From NCBI GenBank assembly GCA_041484525.1, contig JBGPHT010000034.1, positions 1 to 56,113 on the forward strand: 56,113 bases of DNA, given 5' to 3'. The stretch is from JBGPHT01 sp041484525. Its GTDB lineage: Bacteria > Acidobacteriota > Terriglobia > Bryobacterales > Bryobacteraceae. The notes beneath the pieces were generated by a model. It was not told the DNA's origin, made no database searches, and saw nothing but the letters and a program-made list of their open reading frames with translations. Position numbers and translations under genes: made by a program. Positions 44,973 to 54,143 of the stretch are shown here, in pieces (position 1 is the stretch's first letter; every line of letters starts with the position of its first letter).

Positions 44973-46295
44973 ATGGCACGATTCCTTGTAGCCGCTTCGT
45001 TTGCGGTGGGCCTGCTCGCGGCCGCGGACACGCCACCTGCAGTCACCTTCAACAAACATGTGCTGCCGATCCTGCAGAAGCAATGTCAGGAGTGCCATCG
45101 AACCGGCGAAATCGCGCCCATATCGTTCCTGACTTATCAGCAAACGCGCCCTTGGGCGAAGGCGATCAAGGAAGCGGTACTTACCAGAAAAATGCCGCCC
45201 TGGTTCGCGGATCCAGGCTATCAGCGCCTGAACAACGACCGCAGGCTTTCTAAAGAGGAGATCGACACTCTCGTATCCTGGGCCAACGAGGGCGCCCCCG
45301 AGGGCGATGCGAAGGACAAACCCGCCCCTGTCCAGTTCGCCGAGGGCTGGAGCATCGGCAAGCCCGACATGGTGGTCGGGTTCCCGCATGAAGTTTCCAT
45401 CCCCGCGACGGGTGTTCTCGATCAAACGAATCTTCTGGTCAAGGTTAGTTTCCCGCGCGATGTCTGGGTTGCGGCGGCGGAGGTTCGTCCGGGTAATCCG
45501 AAGGTGGTGCACCACATGAAAGCGTGGGTGAGGCCTCCCGGATCGGCCTGGTTGAAGGACGCTCCGGAAGGCGAGATGTACAGACCGACGCGAGCGCAGT
45601 TTGCCGCGGTTCCGGGCACGGCGCGCGAGGGAGACGCCGAGACGCGTCCCATCCAGGAGATTCTGGCGAAGTACAACCCCGGAGTAAACGCTCAGGAGTT
45701 TACTTTGGGCGGCGCAGCCAAGTTCATCGCCGCCGGATCGGATATTGTTTTTGAGCTCCACTACACGACCACCGGCAAGCCGGAGACGGACTTGTCGAAG
45801 GTCGGCATTGTCTTCGCCAGCGAACCGCCGAAGCAGCGTTATATCACTACGACCGGCATCAACAATACACGATTCGTCATTCCGCCCCATGCAGCGAATT
45901 ACGAAGTGAAGGCGGAGACCACGCTCCAGGGAGAGGCGAAGCTGGCGTGGGTGCAGCCTCACATGCATCTCCGCGCGAAGGACTACGAACTTCGCGCCTA
46001 CTATCCGTCGGGCGAGTCGGAGATTTTACTGAAGGGAAAGTTCGATTTTAACTGGCAGATCGGATATGAATTCGCCAAACCCGTGATGTTGCCCAAAGGC
46101 ACTCGCCTGGAGACTACGGCCCACTTCGATAACTCGGAAAACAACCCCTACAATCCGAACCCGAACATTGAAGTGAAATATGGGCCGCAGACTACCGACG
46201 AAATGGCCGTCAGCTTCGTTGGGTTTATCATCGACGTGAAAGCGGATCCCGGCAAATTGTTGCCTCGGCGAGGCGTGCAGCAAGTCGTGGAATGA
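44973..46295 (+). CDS. cytochrome c fused to copper type II monooxygenase-like domain
   Basis: A 440-residue exported protein. After the signal peptide (FLVAASFAVGLLAAA) comes a c-type heme motif CQECH (near residue 38), then KEAVLTRKMPPWFADPG, typical of acidobacterial and planctomycete cytochromes. The C-terminal two thirds contains VVHHMKAWV and QPHMHLRAKDYELRAYYPSG, the copper-ligand pattern of peptidylglycine-hydroxylase-like (Cu type II, ascorbate-dependent) monooxygenases. Electron delivery from heme to copper is inferred. GAGAGGG precedes ATG 44973. It ends the LacI-region operon; the following Tat-signal gene overlaps its stop. Confidence 0.85.
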   Translation: MARFLVAASFAVGLLAAADTPPAVTFNKHVLPILQKQCQECHRTGEIAPISFLTYQQTRPWAKAIKEAVLTRKMPPWFADPGYQRLNNDRRLSKEEIDTLVSWANEGAPEGDAKDKPAPVQFAEGWSIGKPDMVVGFPHEVSIPATGVLDQTNLLVKVSFPRDVWVAAAEVRPGNPKVVHHMKAWVRPPGSAWLKDAPEGEMYRPTRAQFAAVPGTAREGDAETRPIQEILAKYNPGVNAQEFTLGGAAKFIAAGSDIVFELHYTTTGKPETDLSKVGIVFASEPPKQRYITTTGINNTRFVIPPHAANYEVKAETTLQGEAKLAWVQPHMHLRAKDYELRAYYPSGESEILLKGKFDFNWQIGYEFAKPVMLPKGTRLETTAHFDNSENNPYNPNPNIEVKYGPQTTDEMAVSFVGFIIDVKADPGKLLPRRGVQQVVE

Positions 46296-46780
46296 GGAAC
46301 TCCGGTCGCCGAGCATTTCTGAAGAAGATCTCGCTGCTGATGGCCGGCGGACGGCCCGCGCTGGGTGATTATGTACTTGACTCAGAGGATATCCAGGCAC
46401 CACAAATGGAACCGAACGAAGAGGTTCATAACCAAGTGAGAGGTTGCAATTCACGGGCTAAAAATATAGGATCGACTCTAATGGAAGACGTTTTTGGTTC
46501 TCCTCTAGATGCCGGTATTGAAAGGGCGGTGATAGCATTACGGGCCGCTGAAGTTGAGACCTTCGAATCTTGCGAGGGCGGTCCGGGGCATGCATATACT
46601 GAGCCGACTGTCAGATTTCATGGACAACAACCGGAGGGCTTCAGGACTCTTTCGGTAGCAATGAGCGCAGGTCTATCAGTGGCTGGATTGCGGCGTGTGT
46701 GACCTGTACTGGATAACGAGCCCACCGGCCCATGGTGGGAGTTGACCTTCCATACACGGGCCGATGGGGTTAAGGGTTGA
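46292..46780 (+). pseudogene. chimeric remnant: Tat-signal fragment joined to foreign small ORF with internal TGA
   Basis: The frame starts at ATG 46292, overlapping the preceding stop, with a Tat-like signal (GRRAFLKKISLLMAGGRPAL). After about residue 26 the sequence changes character, becoming more AT-rich with rarer codons. It continues LMEDVFGSPLDAGIERAV, VETFESCEGGPGHAYTEP, TVRFHGQQPEGFRTLSV, resembling a small hypothetical protein family. The frame stops at TGA 46700-46702, but the same frame continues PVLDNEPTGPWWELTF to a stop at 46778-46780. The TGA falls where a Trp seems likely, so the second half also looks like a nonsense pseudogene. Two unrelated broken genes are therefore joined near 46360-46400. 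Confidence 0.65.
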
Positions 46781-47114
46781 GGTTACTTGCCTTATCAGGG
46801 GCATTGCAGACATCTTTTCCCTTAAGATCGGGGCGGCCCTTCATCGTCACGAGTTGCCTATATGCCTGCAAGAACTTCGAAGGTGAGCTGCTGAGGCCCG
46901 GAGTGCCCTGACGTCCAACTAGAGGTCCGTCCAATACCTGCCGATACTGGTCAAGCCTCAGGCCGACCCGCCCTTGACCCTCGTCCGCAATCCCGAAGAA
47001 GGAGGCCGACACTTCTCGGGCAGATCGGATGGAAACGGTGGCGCTCGTAACGAGTGGTTGGGCGAAAGCCGACGCTAATACCCAGCAAAACAGCGTAATG
47101 GCAAGCAAACGCAT
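46770..47114 (-). CDS. small exported protein of unknown function
   Basis: A 114-residue protein starting MRLLAITLFCWVLASAFAQ, a clean signal peptide. The mature part (SATVSIRSAREVSASFFGIADEG, QYRQVLDGP, FLQAYRQLVTMKGRPDLKG) shows no domain I recognise. Start ATG 47114 is favoured because the longer frame to 47318 adds basic, unstructured residues. Its last 11 bases overlap the relic on the other strand. Real gene status is uncertain. Confidence 0.5.
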   Translation of the reverse strand: MRLLAITLFCWVLASAFAQPLVTSATVSIRSAREVSASFFGIADEGQGRVGLRLDQYRQVLDGPLVGRQGTPGLSSSPSKFLQAYRQLVTMKGRPDLKGKDVCNAPDKASNLNP

Positions 47115-47461
47115 TGGGGCTCTGAAGTGAGAAGTATACTCCGATTCACGGCAGGTGGGCGGCAGACGTGGGAGGGCCCAGGGCGACGCTCGAATTCTCG
47201 TGAATCCTCGCTGGGCCCGGAAGTTTTGGAGGCAGACCTGCCGGCCCCGGACGGGTCGCGTCGATTTGAGCGACGATGCGGATTCGGTGCCAGATCTGCT
47301 GAATAGCCATCTTTGCAACCTCGCATCACGCAGAATTTGTGTGCGACAGGTCAGAGCTGCGCCGGTCGACCGGCACTCGGAGGCCCGCCTTCCGTGACCA
47401 AACTGATAGCTGTAAGGGGTACAATTCAGTGAACACTTGAAAGCTCAGAACTGGCCCGGAG
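47115..47461. other. spacer before the beta-helix gene
   Basis: About 350 bases with no convincing gene. A TACAAT (47420-47425) about 36 bases before the beta-helix start could be its -10 element, but no good -35 lies at normal distance. Nothing else was recognised. Confidence 0.4.
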
Positions 47462-50400
47462 ATGTGGATGCGAACGATCATTGTGTGGGTCGCGGTGCTA
47501 ATTGGAATCTGGCCCTCGGCATTCGCGCAGACGGCCCTGAACATGTCGCAAGATTTGGTCCGCCTTGGGATCGCTTCGTCGAACATGGTCCCGAACCAGC
47601 CCGCCCTGGATGCAGGCCCGCTGTTCCTCAAGGCGGTGCAGTACGCGCAGCGAGCCGGTGTTGGAAGCGTAATAGCCGATTCGGGCGCGTATTATTTCCT
47701 GAGCGAGCAGCAGCCGTTCGTAGCCGTCTCTTTGAACCAGATCAGCAACCTGACCATCGATTTTCAGGGCTCCGACCTTTATTTCGGTCCCGAAAATTAC
47801 GGAATCATCCTGAACAACTGCTCGAACGTGATCCTGGAAAACTTCACGGCGGACCACCTGCAGCTTCTCTACACACAGCTCCTGGTCACTGCCGTCAATG
47901 CCGCGCAGCGGCAGATTCAGTTCTCCGTGCAACCGGGTTGGCAAAAGCCCAGCGCTTTAAATGTCTTCCTGAACAATCCCGCGTTGGTGTTTGCGACCCA
48001 CGCCGAGACCGATGTCTTCGTTTTCCGCAATGGAAAGCCGTGGGCCAGTTATACTCGCATGCCGGTGCAGCAGCCGTTTGCCGACGATCAGATAATGATC
48101 GCGCCCGATTTCTTCACCAGCAGCGCAATCATCGGCCAGATTCGGCCGGGCGATGTGGCGGTGCTCACCGTCCGCGTGGGAGGCAATGTCATCGTGGCCG
48201 GGTGTACCGGCTGTACGTTTCGCAATATTCGAGTCTACTCCGGATTGGTGGGATTCAACCTGCAAGGTCCCTCATCTTCATCCCTCGTGGAGCGGGTCTA
48301 TGTGATGCCCAAGCCGGGCACCGACCGTTTGATCAGCACCATCGCCGACGGAATCACCATGACTCAGCCGGGGCCGGACAACACGGTGCGGCTGTGCCGC
48401 GCCATCCGGACTCTAGACGACGCGATCTCGCCCCACACCTGGGTATTCGCTTCGGTGCAGAGTTCTCCGGGCACCCGCGCTCTTCAGGTTCAGGGATCCT
48501 ACGCGACGGCGCTCGCCCAGTTCCGGCCGTTGCCCAACGGATCGAACGTGGTCTTCGAACGGCCTTCGGATGGAGCGCTGCTCGGCAACGCTACGGTGAC
48601 ATCGCAATCCCCTACCGTCTCCGTCGGAGGGATTCCTCAAACCACCCTCAACTTCGACCGCGATCTTCCAAGCAACCTCATCGCCAGCTACATCTACTCG
48701 ACCGACGCGAACTGGAGGGCGGGCGGTCTCCGGCTGGAACGGAATACCGTTCAGGAGCAGGGCTTCGCGCGCGGCATGAGCCTTTGGGGCCTGATGAACA
48801 CCACGGTGACCGGCAATTACATACGGCGCCCGGCGATGACCGGAATCCATATCGTCCACAGCATGAACACCGGCGATTGGCAGGTGCCTCCAGTTGCTAA
48901 CCTGACAGTGCAAAACAATGTGATCGATGGTTCGCCTACGGTGCTCGACGGCTACAGCAACCTGGAGTTGGCCGCCGTCGAATCGCTGGCGTACCAATCG
49001 AACGGTTCGCCCATGGCCGGAGGCCTGCACCAGAACCTGACGGTGGCCGGCAATTTCATCGCGGATGCCTCGCGGTCCGCAGTTTTTATCGGCAACACGA
49101 CCATAGCGTCGGTCAGCGGGAATTACCTCCTCCACCCCAACAGCAACCCCGTGCCGAGCCGGGCCGACCAGCGATTCATCGTCGATCTCAACCAGCCAGT
49201 GGCCGTCGAGCTCTCGTCCAACGTGGCAACGAGCAACAATACCATCGACCAGAGTTCCGGCCGCATGTGGGTTACGGACACTCAGTACAGGGAACTCACA
49301 GCCTACGCTCCCGCCAGCATGATCCGGCTCAATGCATACAACCTGGGCGCCGGGTCGAATCCCGCCGTGACTATTCAGGATGCCGATGGCAACACCGCGG
49401 CACTGAAAATCCAGACCACGTCGAGCCATGCTGTGGATGTCCAACTTCCCGTCGCAGCGGCCCTGGGCGGCGCTTATTTGACGCTCACCGCGGGCAGCGT
49501 GAAGTACTTCGGCACCCTATTCCTCGATAGCGCCGACAATCTTCCGGCCCTCAACGGATGCACTTACGAGATCAGCCCGTCAGCGACGTCGGCCGCCGCC
49601 GGCGGCAGCAGCCTGCCGATTCTTGTGGTGACCCAGGGTGGATGCTCATATCAGGTTCTGGCTACCGATTCGTTCGTCAAACCCGCGGCGAGCGCTACCG
49701 GAACCGCCGTGATCTCCGTTGCGTTCACGGCTAACAGCGGCGCGGCGCGCAGCACCACGATTGAGGTCGCGGGCCAGCCCATCACTATCACGCAGGCTGC
49801 CGTACTCCCCACCATTCAGGCGATTGTGGATTCCTGGGACTACACCGCGGGAGTCGCGCCTGGCGCCTGGGTGACCATCACCGGGACGGCGTTGGCGGGC
49901 GCACAGCCCCAGACGTGGAATCTAAATGGGGCACAACAGCTGCCCACCATGCTCGGCGGGGTGGCTGTCACATTTAACGGCACTCCGGCCGCGCTCTACT
50001 ATGTCAGCGCCACCCAGATCAATGCCCTCGTGCCGTCATCGGTGCAGCCGGGGGCCGTTTCCGTGGTGGTTCAGTCGAACGGGGTGAGCAGCAGCTCCTT
50101 TCCAATCGTTGCCACGGCCACGCTGCCCTCCATCTATGCGCTTCCCAACGCCACCGGCAGCGCGTTCTTTGTGACGGCCGCTTTGCAGGGGACCGGTTTC
50201 CTGGTGGGAAACAGCGCGGTAGATCCGCGCGTATTGCGGGCCGCGCATCCGGGGGACATTCTCGATCTCTACATGGGCGGCTTGGGTGCTACAGCCGAAC
50301 CGGCCAACTTCATCACGAATCGCGTTTTTGCCGGGGCGTATCCGGTGAGCGCCAATGTTTCCGCGACAGTCGGCGGCGATCAGGCGCAGGTTCTCTTTGC

Positions 50401-51031
50401 AGGCCTCACGTCGCCGGGGCTCTACCTCGTTCGCATTGCGCTTCCGCTGGATCTTGCTGCGGGACCGCAGCCGATCCGCATCTCGGCGGGCGGCGGACAA
50501 ACCAACTCGTCACTCGTCTTGGCGGTGAGCGCGCCGCATCCGAATCTGATCCAGAACGGCGACTTCGAGTTGCCGCTCACGGGAAGTTGGCTGTCCGCTA
50601 TCGATGGGACCACCGGTGCCGCAGCCACGATACAACGAACCACGTCTATGACGGTTGAAGGTAGCTATTCAGTTCAGGTTGCGGTGACCACCGCGGCGGC
50701 TCACACGAGCGCAAACTCGCCCTGTCTGGATTGCGCAGTTCAGTTTTGGCAAACGGGACTGGCGCTGCAACAGAGCCAAGTTTACACGTTGCAGTTCTGG
50801 GCCAAAGCCGACACTGCGCGGACGATGCGCATTTCTACCGGATCGGCTGGTCCTCCTTTCCAGAATTACGGTCTTTCGACAGCGGTCGCGATAGGCGGGG
50901 ACTGGCAGCGCTACGTTATTTATTTCCAAGCGACGGCCACCGATCAGAACGGCCGTCTGACTTTCTATTTTGGCGATCAGGCGGGAATTACGTGGCTGGA
51001 TAGCATCGTTCTCCAAGGCTCGGCCCCGTAA
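47462..51031 (+). CDS. giant secreted beta-helix protein with Solibacter-type C-terminal domain
   Basis: An 1,189-residue exported protein. The signal peptide (IIVWVAVLIGIWPSAFAQ) is followed by a right-handed parallel beta-helix (about residues 90-620) with repeats such as SNLTIDFQGSDLYFGPENYG, SNVILENFTADH and NLTVQNNVIDG. A BACON-like module follows (CTYEISPSATSAAAGGSSLP), then an Ig/IPT-like domain of the Solibacter C-terminal type (SWDYTAGVAPGAWVTITGTA, YYVSATQINALVPSSVQPG). The end is a carbohydrate-binding-like jelly roll (NLIQNGDFELPLTGSW ... YTLQFWAKADTARTMRI). A polysaccharide lyase or surface adhesin role is inferred; no catalytic residues were identified. The start is ATG 47462 or the in-frame 47468. 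Confidence 0.85.
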   Translation: MWMRTIIVWVAVLIGIWPSAFAQTALNMSQDLVRLGIASSNMVPNQPALDAGPLFLKAVQYAQRAGVGSVIADSGAYYFLSEQQPFVAVSLNQISNLTIDFQGSDLYFGPENYGIILNNCSNVILENFTADHLQLLYTQLLVTAVNAAQRQIQFSVQPGWQKPSALNVFLNNPALVFATHAETDVFVFRNGKPWASYTRMPVQQPFADDQIMIAPDFFTSSAIIGQIRPGDVAVLTVRVGGNVIVAGCTGCTFRNIRVYSGLVGFNLQGPSSSSLVERVYVMPKPGTDRLISTIADGITMTQPGPDNTVRLCRAIRTLDDAISPHTWVFASVQSSPGTRALQVQGSYATALAQFRPLPNGSNVVFERPSDGALLGNATVTSQSPTVSVGGIPQTTLNFDRDLPSNLIASYIYSTDANWRAGGLRLERNTVQEQGFARGMSLWGLMNTTVTGNYIRRPAMTGIHIVHSMNTGDWQVPPVANLTVQNNVIDGSPTVLDGYSNLELAAVESLAYQSNGSPMAGGLHQNLTVAGNFIADASRSAVFIGNTTIASVSGNYLLHPNSNPVPSRADQRFIVDLNQPVAVELSSNVATSNNTIDQSSGRMWVTDTQYRELTAYAPASMIRLNAYNLGAGSNPAVTIQDADGNTAALKIQTTSSHAVDVQLPVAAALGGAYLTLTAGSVKYFGTLFLDSADNLPALNGCTYEISPSATSAAAGGSSLPILVVTQGGCSYQVLATDSFVKPAASATGTAVISVAFTANSGAARSTTIEVAGQPITITQAAVLPTIQAIVDSWDYTAGVAPGAWVTITGTALAGAQPQTWNLNGAQQLPTMLGGVAVTFNGTPAALYYVSATQINALVPSSVQPGAVSVVVQSNGVSSSSFPIVATATLPSIYALPNATGSAFFVTAALQGTGFLVGNSAVDPRVLRAAHPGDILDLYMGGLGATAEPANFITNRVFAGAYPVSANVSATVGGDQAQVLFAGLTSPGLYLVRIALPLDLAAGPQPIRISAGGGQTNSSLVLAVSAPHPNLIQNGDFELPLTGSWLSAIDGTTGAAATIQRTTSMTVEGSYSVQVAVTTAAAHTSANSPCLDCAVQFWQTGLALQQSQVYTLQFWAKADTARTMRISTGSAGPPFQNYGLSTAVAIGGDWQRYVIYFQATATDQNGRLTFYFGDQAGITWLDSIVLQGSAP

Positions 51032-51167
51032 TTCCGAAAGTTGCCGCGCTCGAGCGGCATCTTGCCCCGCCACGAGCCCCGGTGCCGCCTCGTGCCGCGT
51101 ATATCCAATCCCGGGAAGCTACCGTTCTTTAGATATTATGTAAAGCCTGCTTAGGCCGCCGTACTCC

Positions 51168-52043
51168 TCAAGCCAATCCTAAGATTCGTCTGGCCCTCTT
51201 GACAGCCCGCCGCACGGCTCCCCATTGTTTGAGGGAGCCCTTGCTCAGTGAACTCATAATACTGGGTTCCGTTGGATTCTGCCCCTTCGCGTGGAGCCGC
51301 TTCGCAATGCGGCAGACCTCTTCGTTCAGCAATTGCTCTCGCTCGTGCGTCCTCTGTTTCTGGCGCCGCAGGTACCGCGACCGTATTGTACGACAGAGGT
51401 CCGGACACTTCTCTGCCAAATTCGAAACCGATAAGTTGAGCTGACGGGCAACGCAACTGAGCGATGGAGCTGATTCTCCCCGGAGAATGGAGAGTAGTGT
51501 TGCTCGAAGCTTTGTTGTTTCCTCTTGCGCACGAAATGCCCGTGCTACGAGCAGCCGGTCCGTCTCGTCGCGAAACCATGAACGCAACGTCGATGAGTTC
51601 TGGAGGCCAAGACGCCGACTTAGATCGTGGAGCGTCGGCGGCGGATCTTCAAATCTTGCAGCCTCCACAGCTTGCCGCAGTGTGCCAAATCGACGTTTTC
51701 TGCAGTCCTCCAACTTCTGCGCAATCGCGTGACAAAGATCAGGGAACTTCCGCTGTATGAGACCTCCGTTGGCATAGCCAAGCTGCATCGCAATGCGTCG
51801 GACCGACACCGGTGGATCTTGCACTAAGGATTGTTCGAGCGCTGACCGAATGGTATTGATCTCGCAGATCCTTTTCGCGCCTGGCTGTTTCCACCAATGC
51901 GTGCGCTTGCAAGCGCGGTGTCTGGCCGTGATCCGATGGCAAAGGACCGGGTCCACCTGATAGAGACGTTCATACCGTCGGTACCCCAGGCGCGGCGACA
52001 ACTCCGGCTGTTTGGGGATACGATGATGATGTCGAATCCACAC
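51168..52043 (-). pseudogene. C-terminal HTH-repeat fragment of a TniQ/TnsD-like protein
   Basis: About 290 residues made of four or five similar helix-turn-helix units. The shared pattern is a Pro-rich start, a helix, LGY/LNL, a turn, FPDLC or CPDLC, and a basic end: LGYRRYERLYQVDPVLCHRI, MQLGYANGGLIQRKFPDLCH, SRRLGLQNSSTLRSWF, RQLNLSVSNLAEKCPDLCRT. Such repeats form the C-terminal target-binding half of TniQ/TnsD proteins of Tn7-like transposons. No N-terminal TniQ zinc-finger domain is present, the only start is GTG 52043 and the frame continues upstream without a start. The gene is therefore probably truncated at the IS boundary near 52090. No tnsABC-like genes are in the window. Confidence 0.6.
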
Positions 52044-52075
52044 CGCAATACCCAGCCAGAATTCTTTAGCACCAC

Positions 52076-52090
52076 CCCCATATCATGGGG
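52076..52090. repeat. short inverted repeat at the truncated TniQ-like gene / IS boundary
   Basis: CCCCAT-ATC-ATGGGG is a perfect six-base stem with a three-base loop, directly upstream of the broken TniQ-like frame and of the presumed IS left flank. It could mark an IS end or be a small hairpin. No second copy was seen in the window. Confidence 0.4.
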
Positions 52091-52215
52091 TGTGGTGTCT
52101 CAGTTCAACCAGATCGGACTCATTATCCCCCCGTTTTGGTTAAAATCCAGTCTTGTCGCACAATGAGGCGGGATTCGGTCGTAACCGACCGGAAGTTGGT
52201 AGAATCGGAGGCGGC

Positions 52216-52368
52216 ATGGTGAAGAACGTCAAGGTTCCGAAAGCAGAGTTTGACGCACTGCTGGTGAAGCTGCTGAACACCCAGCCGCTCCCCAAGAAGG
52301 ACATACCGTCGAAGAGGGTTCGTCCGAAGAGTCCAAGGGCTGTTGTGAAGGCTCCGAAGCAGCAGTAA
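52216..52368 (+). CDS. small basic protein encoded antisense to the IS1595-type transposase end
   Basis: A 50-residue basic protein, VKNVKVPKAEFDALLVKLL, then a Lys/Pro-rich tail ending KSPRAVVKAPKQQ. GGAGG sits five bases before ATG 52216. It overlaps the 3' end of the transposase fragment on the other strand. I recall similar small proteins next to IS1595-like transposases, so it may be an IS accessory gene. Its role is unknown. Confidence 0.55.
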   Translation: MVKNVKVPKAEFDALLVKLLNTQPLPKKDIPSKRVRPKSPRAVVKAPKQQ

Positions 52369-52717
52369 GCGCCTTGTGGCGAAGCGCACCTTTGCTCACG
52401 AGGTTCACAACTACAGCCGCAAAGATTTCCTCATCGAAGCGGTTGTTGAATCGGAACTCAAACTCTGAAATATAGCGGTGCAAATGCTTTATCGAAACCT
52501 GATGAAAGCTCCCTATCAGGCCACGTTTTAGCAATGACCAAAAACCATCGATGCTCTGCGTGTGACATTCGCCGCGCACCCATTCTCTGTCGGAGCGTAT
52601 GACTATCTTGTGCTCGAAACCGCGCTTCTGTAGGTTAAGGTACAGGTTGCTCTCGTCGGTCATCATCTTGGCTTGCGGTGCGACAGCCTCATCGATCTCG
52701 CGGCTAATCGCCCAGCG
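52229..52717 (-). pseudogene. IS1595-family transposase, C-terminal fragment
   Basis: The frame contains KMMTDESNLYLNLQKRG, then ECHTQSIDGFWSLLKRGLIGSF and KHLHRYISEFEFRFNNRFDEE, the C-terminal DDE/DDN catalytic block of IS1595/ISXO2-type transposases. In-frame codons extend back to about 52717 (AISREIDEAVAPQAK), but the N-terminal half, including the zinc-ribbon and first catalytic Asp, is missing. The sequence beyond belongs to an amidohydrolase gene on the other strand. The transposase natural end is probably near 52370; the frame then runs through the antisense small gene to 52229. Confidence 0.75.
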
Positions 52718-53186
52718 ATTTCGCGGCGGGAATGTGGGCCTTTATTACGATCCGACGCTGGTACGGTACATGGAGCCGTACATGGACGACGTGGACGCGA
52801 AGAATACCGGCGGTAAGTTCCGGATCATTCCGATATTCGAGAAGGCCGCCAGAGTGGCGGCGGCAACGAACGGGATTCAGGTGATGATGGGCAGCGGAGT
52901 GGATGGATCGACCTTTCCGCACGGGGCGCAGGGTCTCGAGTTTGAAGCGCTCGTGAAGCGCGCGGGCCTGACTCCGGCGAGGGCGATTCAGTCGGGAACC
53001 ACGATCAACGCAAAGGTGTTGGGGTGGCAGGAGCAGATCGGATCCATCGACAGGGGTAAGTACGCCGATCTGATCGCAGTTTCGGGCGATCCCGTGGCCG
53101 ACATCACGGAACTGCAACGAGTGAAGTTCGTGATGAAGGGCGGGAAGATTGTCAGGAACGATCCGGGAGTGAGCGTAACGAAGTAA
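52718..53186 (+). pseudogene. amidohydrolase C-terminal fragment
   Basis: About 155 residues matching the C-terminal part of imidazolonepropionase-like metal-dependent amidohydrolases: NVGLYYDPTLVRYMEPYMDD, MGSGVDGSTFPHGAQGLEFE (the last catalytic Asp region), LTPARAIQSGTTINAKVLGW and GKYADLIAVSGDPVADI. The N-terminal HxH metal site and signal peptide are absent, replaced by the IS fragment. The junction lies between about 52690 and 52730. The rest of the gene is not in the window, so this is a dead fragment. Confidence 0.8.
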
Positions 53187-53318
53187 TGCGCGCCTTTCAG
53201 AAGCTCAGGCGCAACGGCAGAGCGGCATGCAAGCTGTGTACGAGTGGCCGGCCATCCAACCGGAACCGGTGACTGCACGTCCCCGGGCGGACCGCGCGGC
53301 CAGGCATCCACAGGGCGG

Positions 53319-54143
53319 TCAAATCCGCATGAGTTTGTTCAGCTCCGGCGTTGTCACGCACCGGTCGAGGAAACCGAACTGGCCTGCGTCTCTCACTTGG
53401 TATGCAGCGTCGAGAAAGCCGGTCATTGCGGCGCGATAGAGCGAGGTCGCGATGCTGATGCGCCGGACTCCGGCCGCGGCGAGTTCGCCCACGGAAAATG
53501 ACTTTCCTCTAATTCCGGCCATGAAGTTGACAGGCTTCGACACCGCCGCACAGACAGCGCGCACGGCGGCAAGGTCAGGCAGGCCGGGGGCGAAGAGCAC
53601 ATCGGCTCCAGCTTTTTCGAAGGCTTGAAGGCGGCTAATGGTGTCGTCCAGGTTTGGAGCGGCGTAGAGGAGATTGTGCGATCGCGCAGTCAGAATAAAG
53701 GGAAACCGGAGTGCACGTGCCGCCTCCGCGGCTGCAGCAATCCGTTCGACAGCCAATCGAAGATTGTACAGAGGAGCGTCCTGGTTGCCAGTCGCATCCT
53801 CGATGGTGCAGCCAACGAGTCCCGCCTCGGCCGCAAGCCGGATCGTCTCCGCCACGACTTTGGGCGCGTCACCAAAACCCTTCTCGAGGTCCGCGGAGAC
53901 GGGCAAATCCGTCGCATCGACAAGCAAGCGCGCGTGCGCCAGCGCCTCATCTCGCGTGAGCCCTCCATCTCTCCGGCCCAGGGCAGAGGCGGAGGCAGCG
54001 CTCGATGTGGCCAATGCCTGGAAGCCAAGCCCGGCGAGAATGCGGGCGGAGCCGACATCCCACGGATTCGGAATTACGAAGGCGCCAGGGCCGTCGTGAA
54101 GCGCGCGGAAGCGGGCTGCCTTTTCGTTCTGGGTGGCGCTCAT
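53319..54143 (-). CDS. isocitrate lyase/PEP-mutase-family enzyme
   Basis: A 274-residue TIM-barrel protein of the ICL/PEP-mutase superfamily. The family shows in FVIPNPWDVGSARILAGLGF, TSSAASASALGRRDGG, VSADLEKGFGDAPKVV (metal-binding acidic loop), GCTIEDATGN and FILTARSHNLLYA. The catalytic Cys motif of isocitrate and methylisocitrate lyases (KKCGH) is absent, so a carboxyphosphoenolpyruvate-mutase-like or oxaloacetate-hydrolase-like reaction is more likely. The gene is isolated between the amidohydrolase fragment and a divergent hydrolase gene. Confidence 0.9.
   Translation of the reverse strand: MSATQNEKAARFRALHDGPGAFVIPNPWDVGSARILAGLGFQALATSSAASASALGRRDGGLTRDEALAHARLLVDATDLPVSADLEKGFGDAPKVVAETIRLAAEAGLVGCTIEDATGNQDAPLYNLRLAVERIAAAAEAARALRFPFILTARSHNLLYAAPNLDDTISRLQAFEKAGADVLFAPGLPDLAAVRAVCAAVSKPVNFMAGIRGKSFSVGELAAAGVRRISIATSLYRAAMTGFLDAAYQVRDAGQFGFLDRCVTTPELNKLMRI

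Noticed and set aside
46700..46702. In-frame TGA as a selenocysteine codon
   Set aside because: No SECIS-like hairpin or selenoprotein family was seen, and the expected residue is Trp; a nonsense mutation is simpler.
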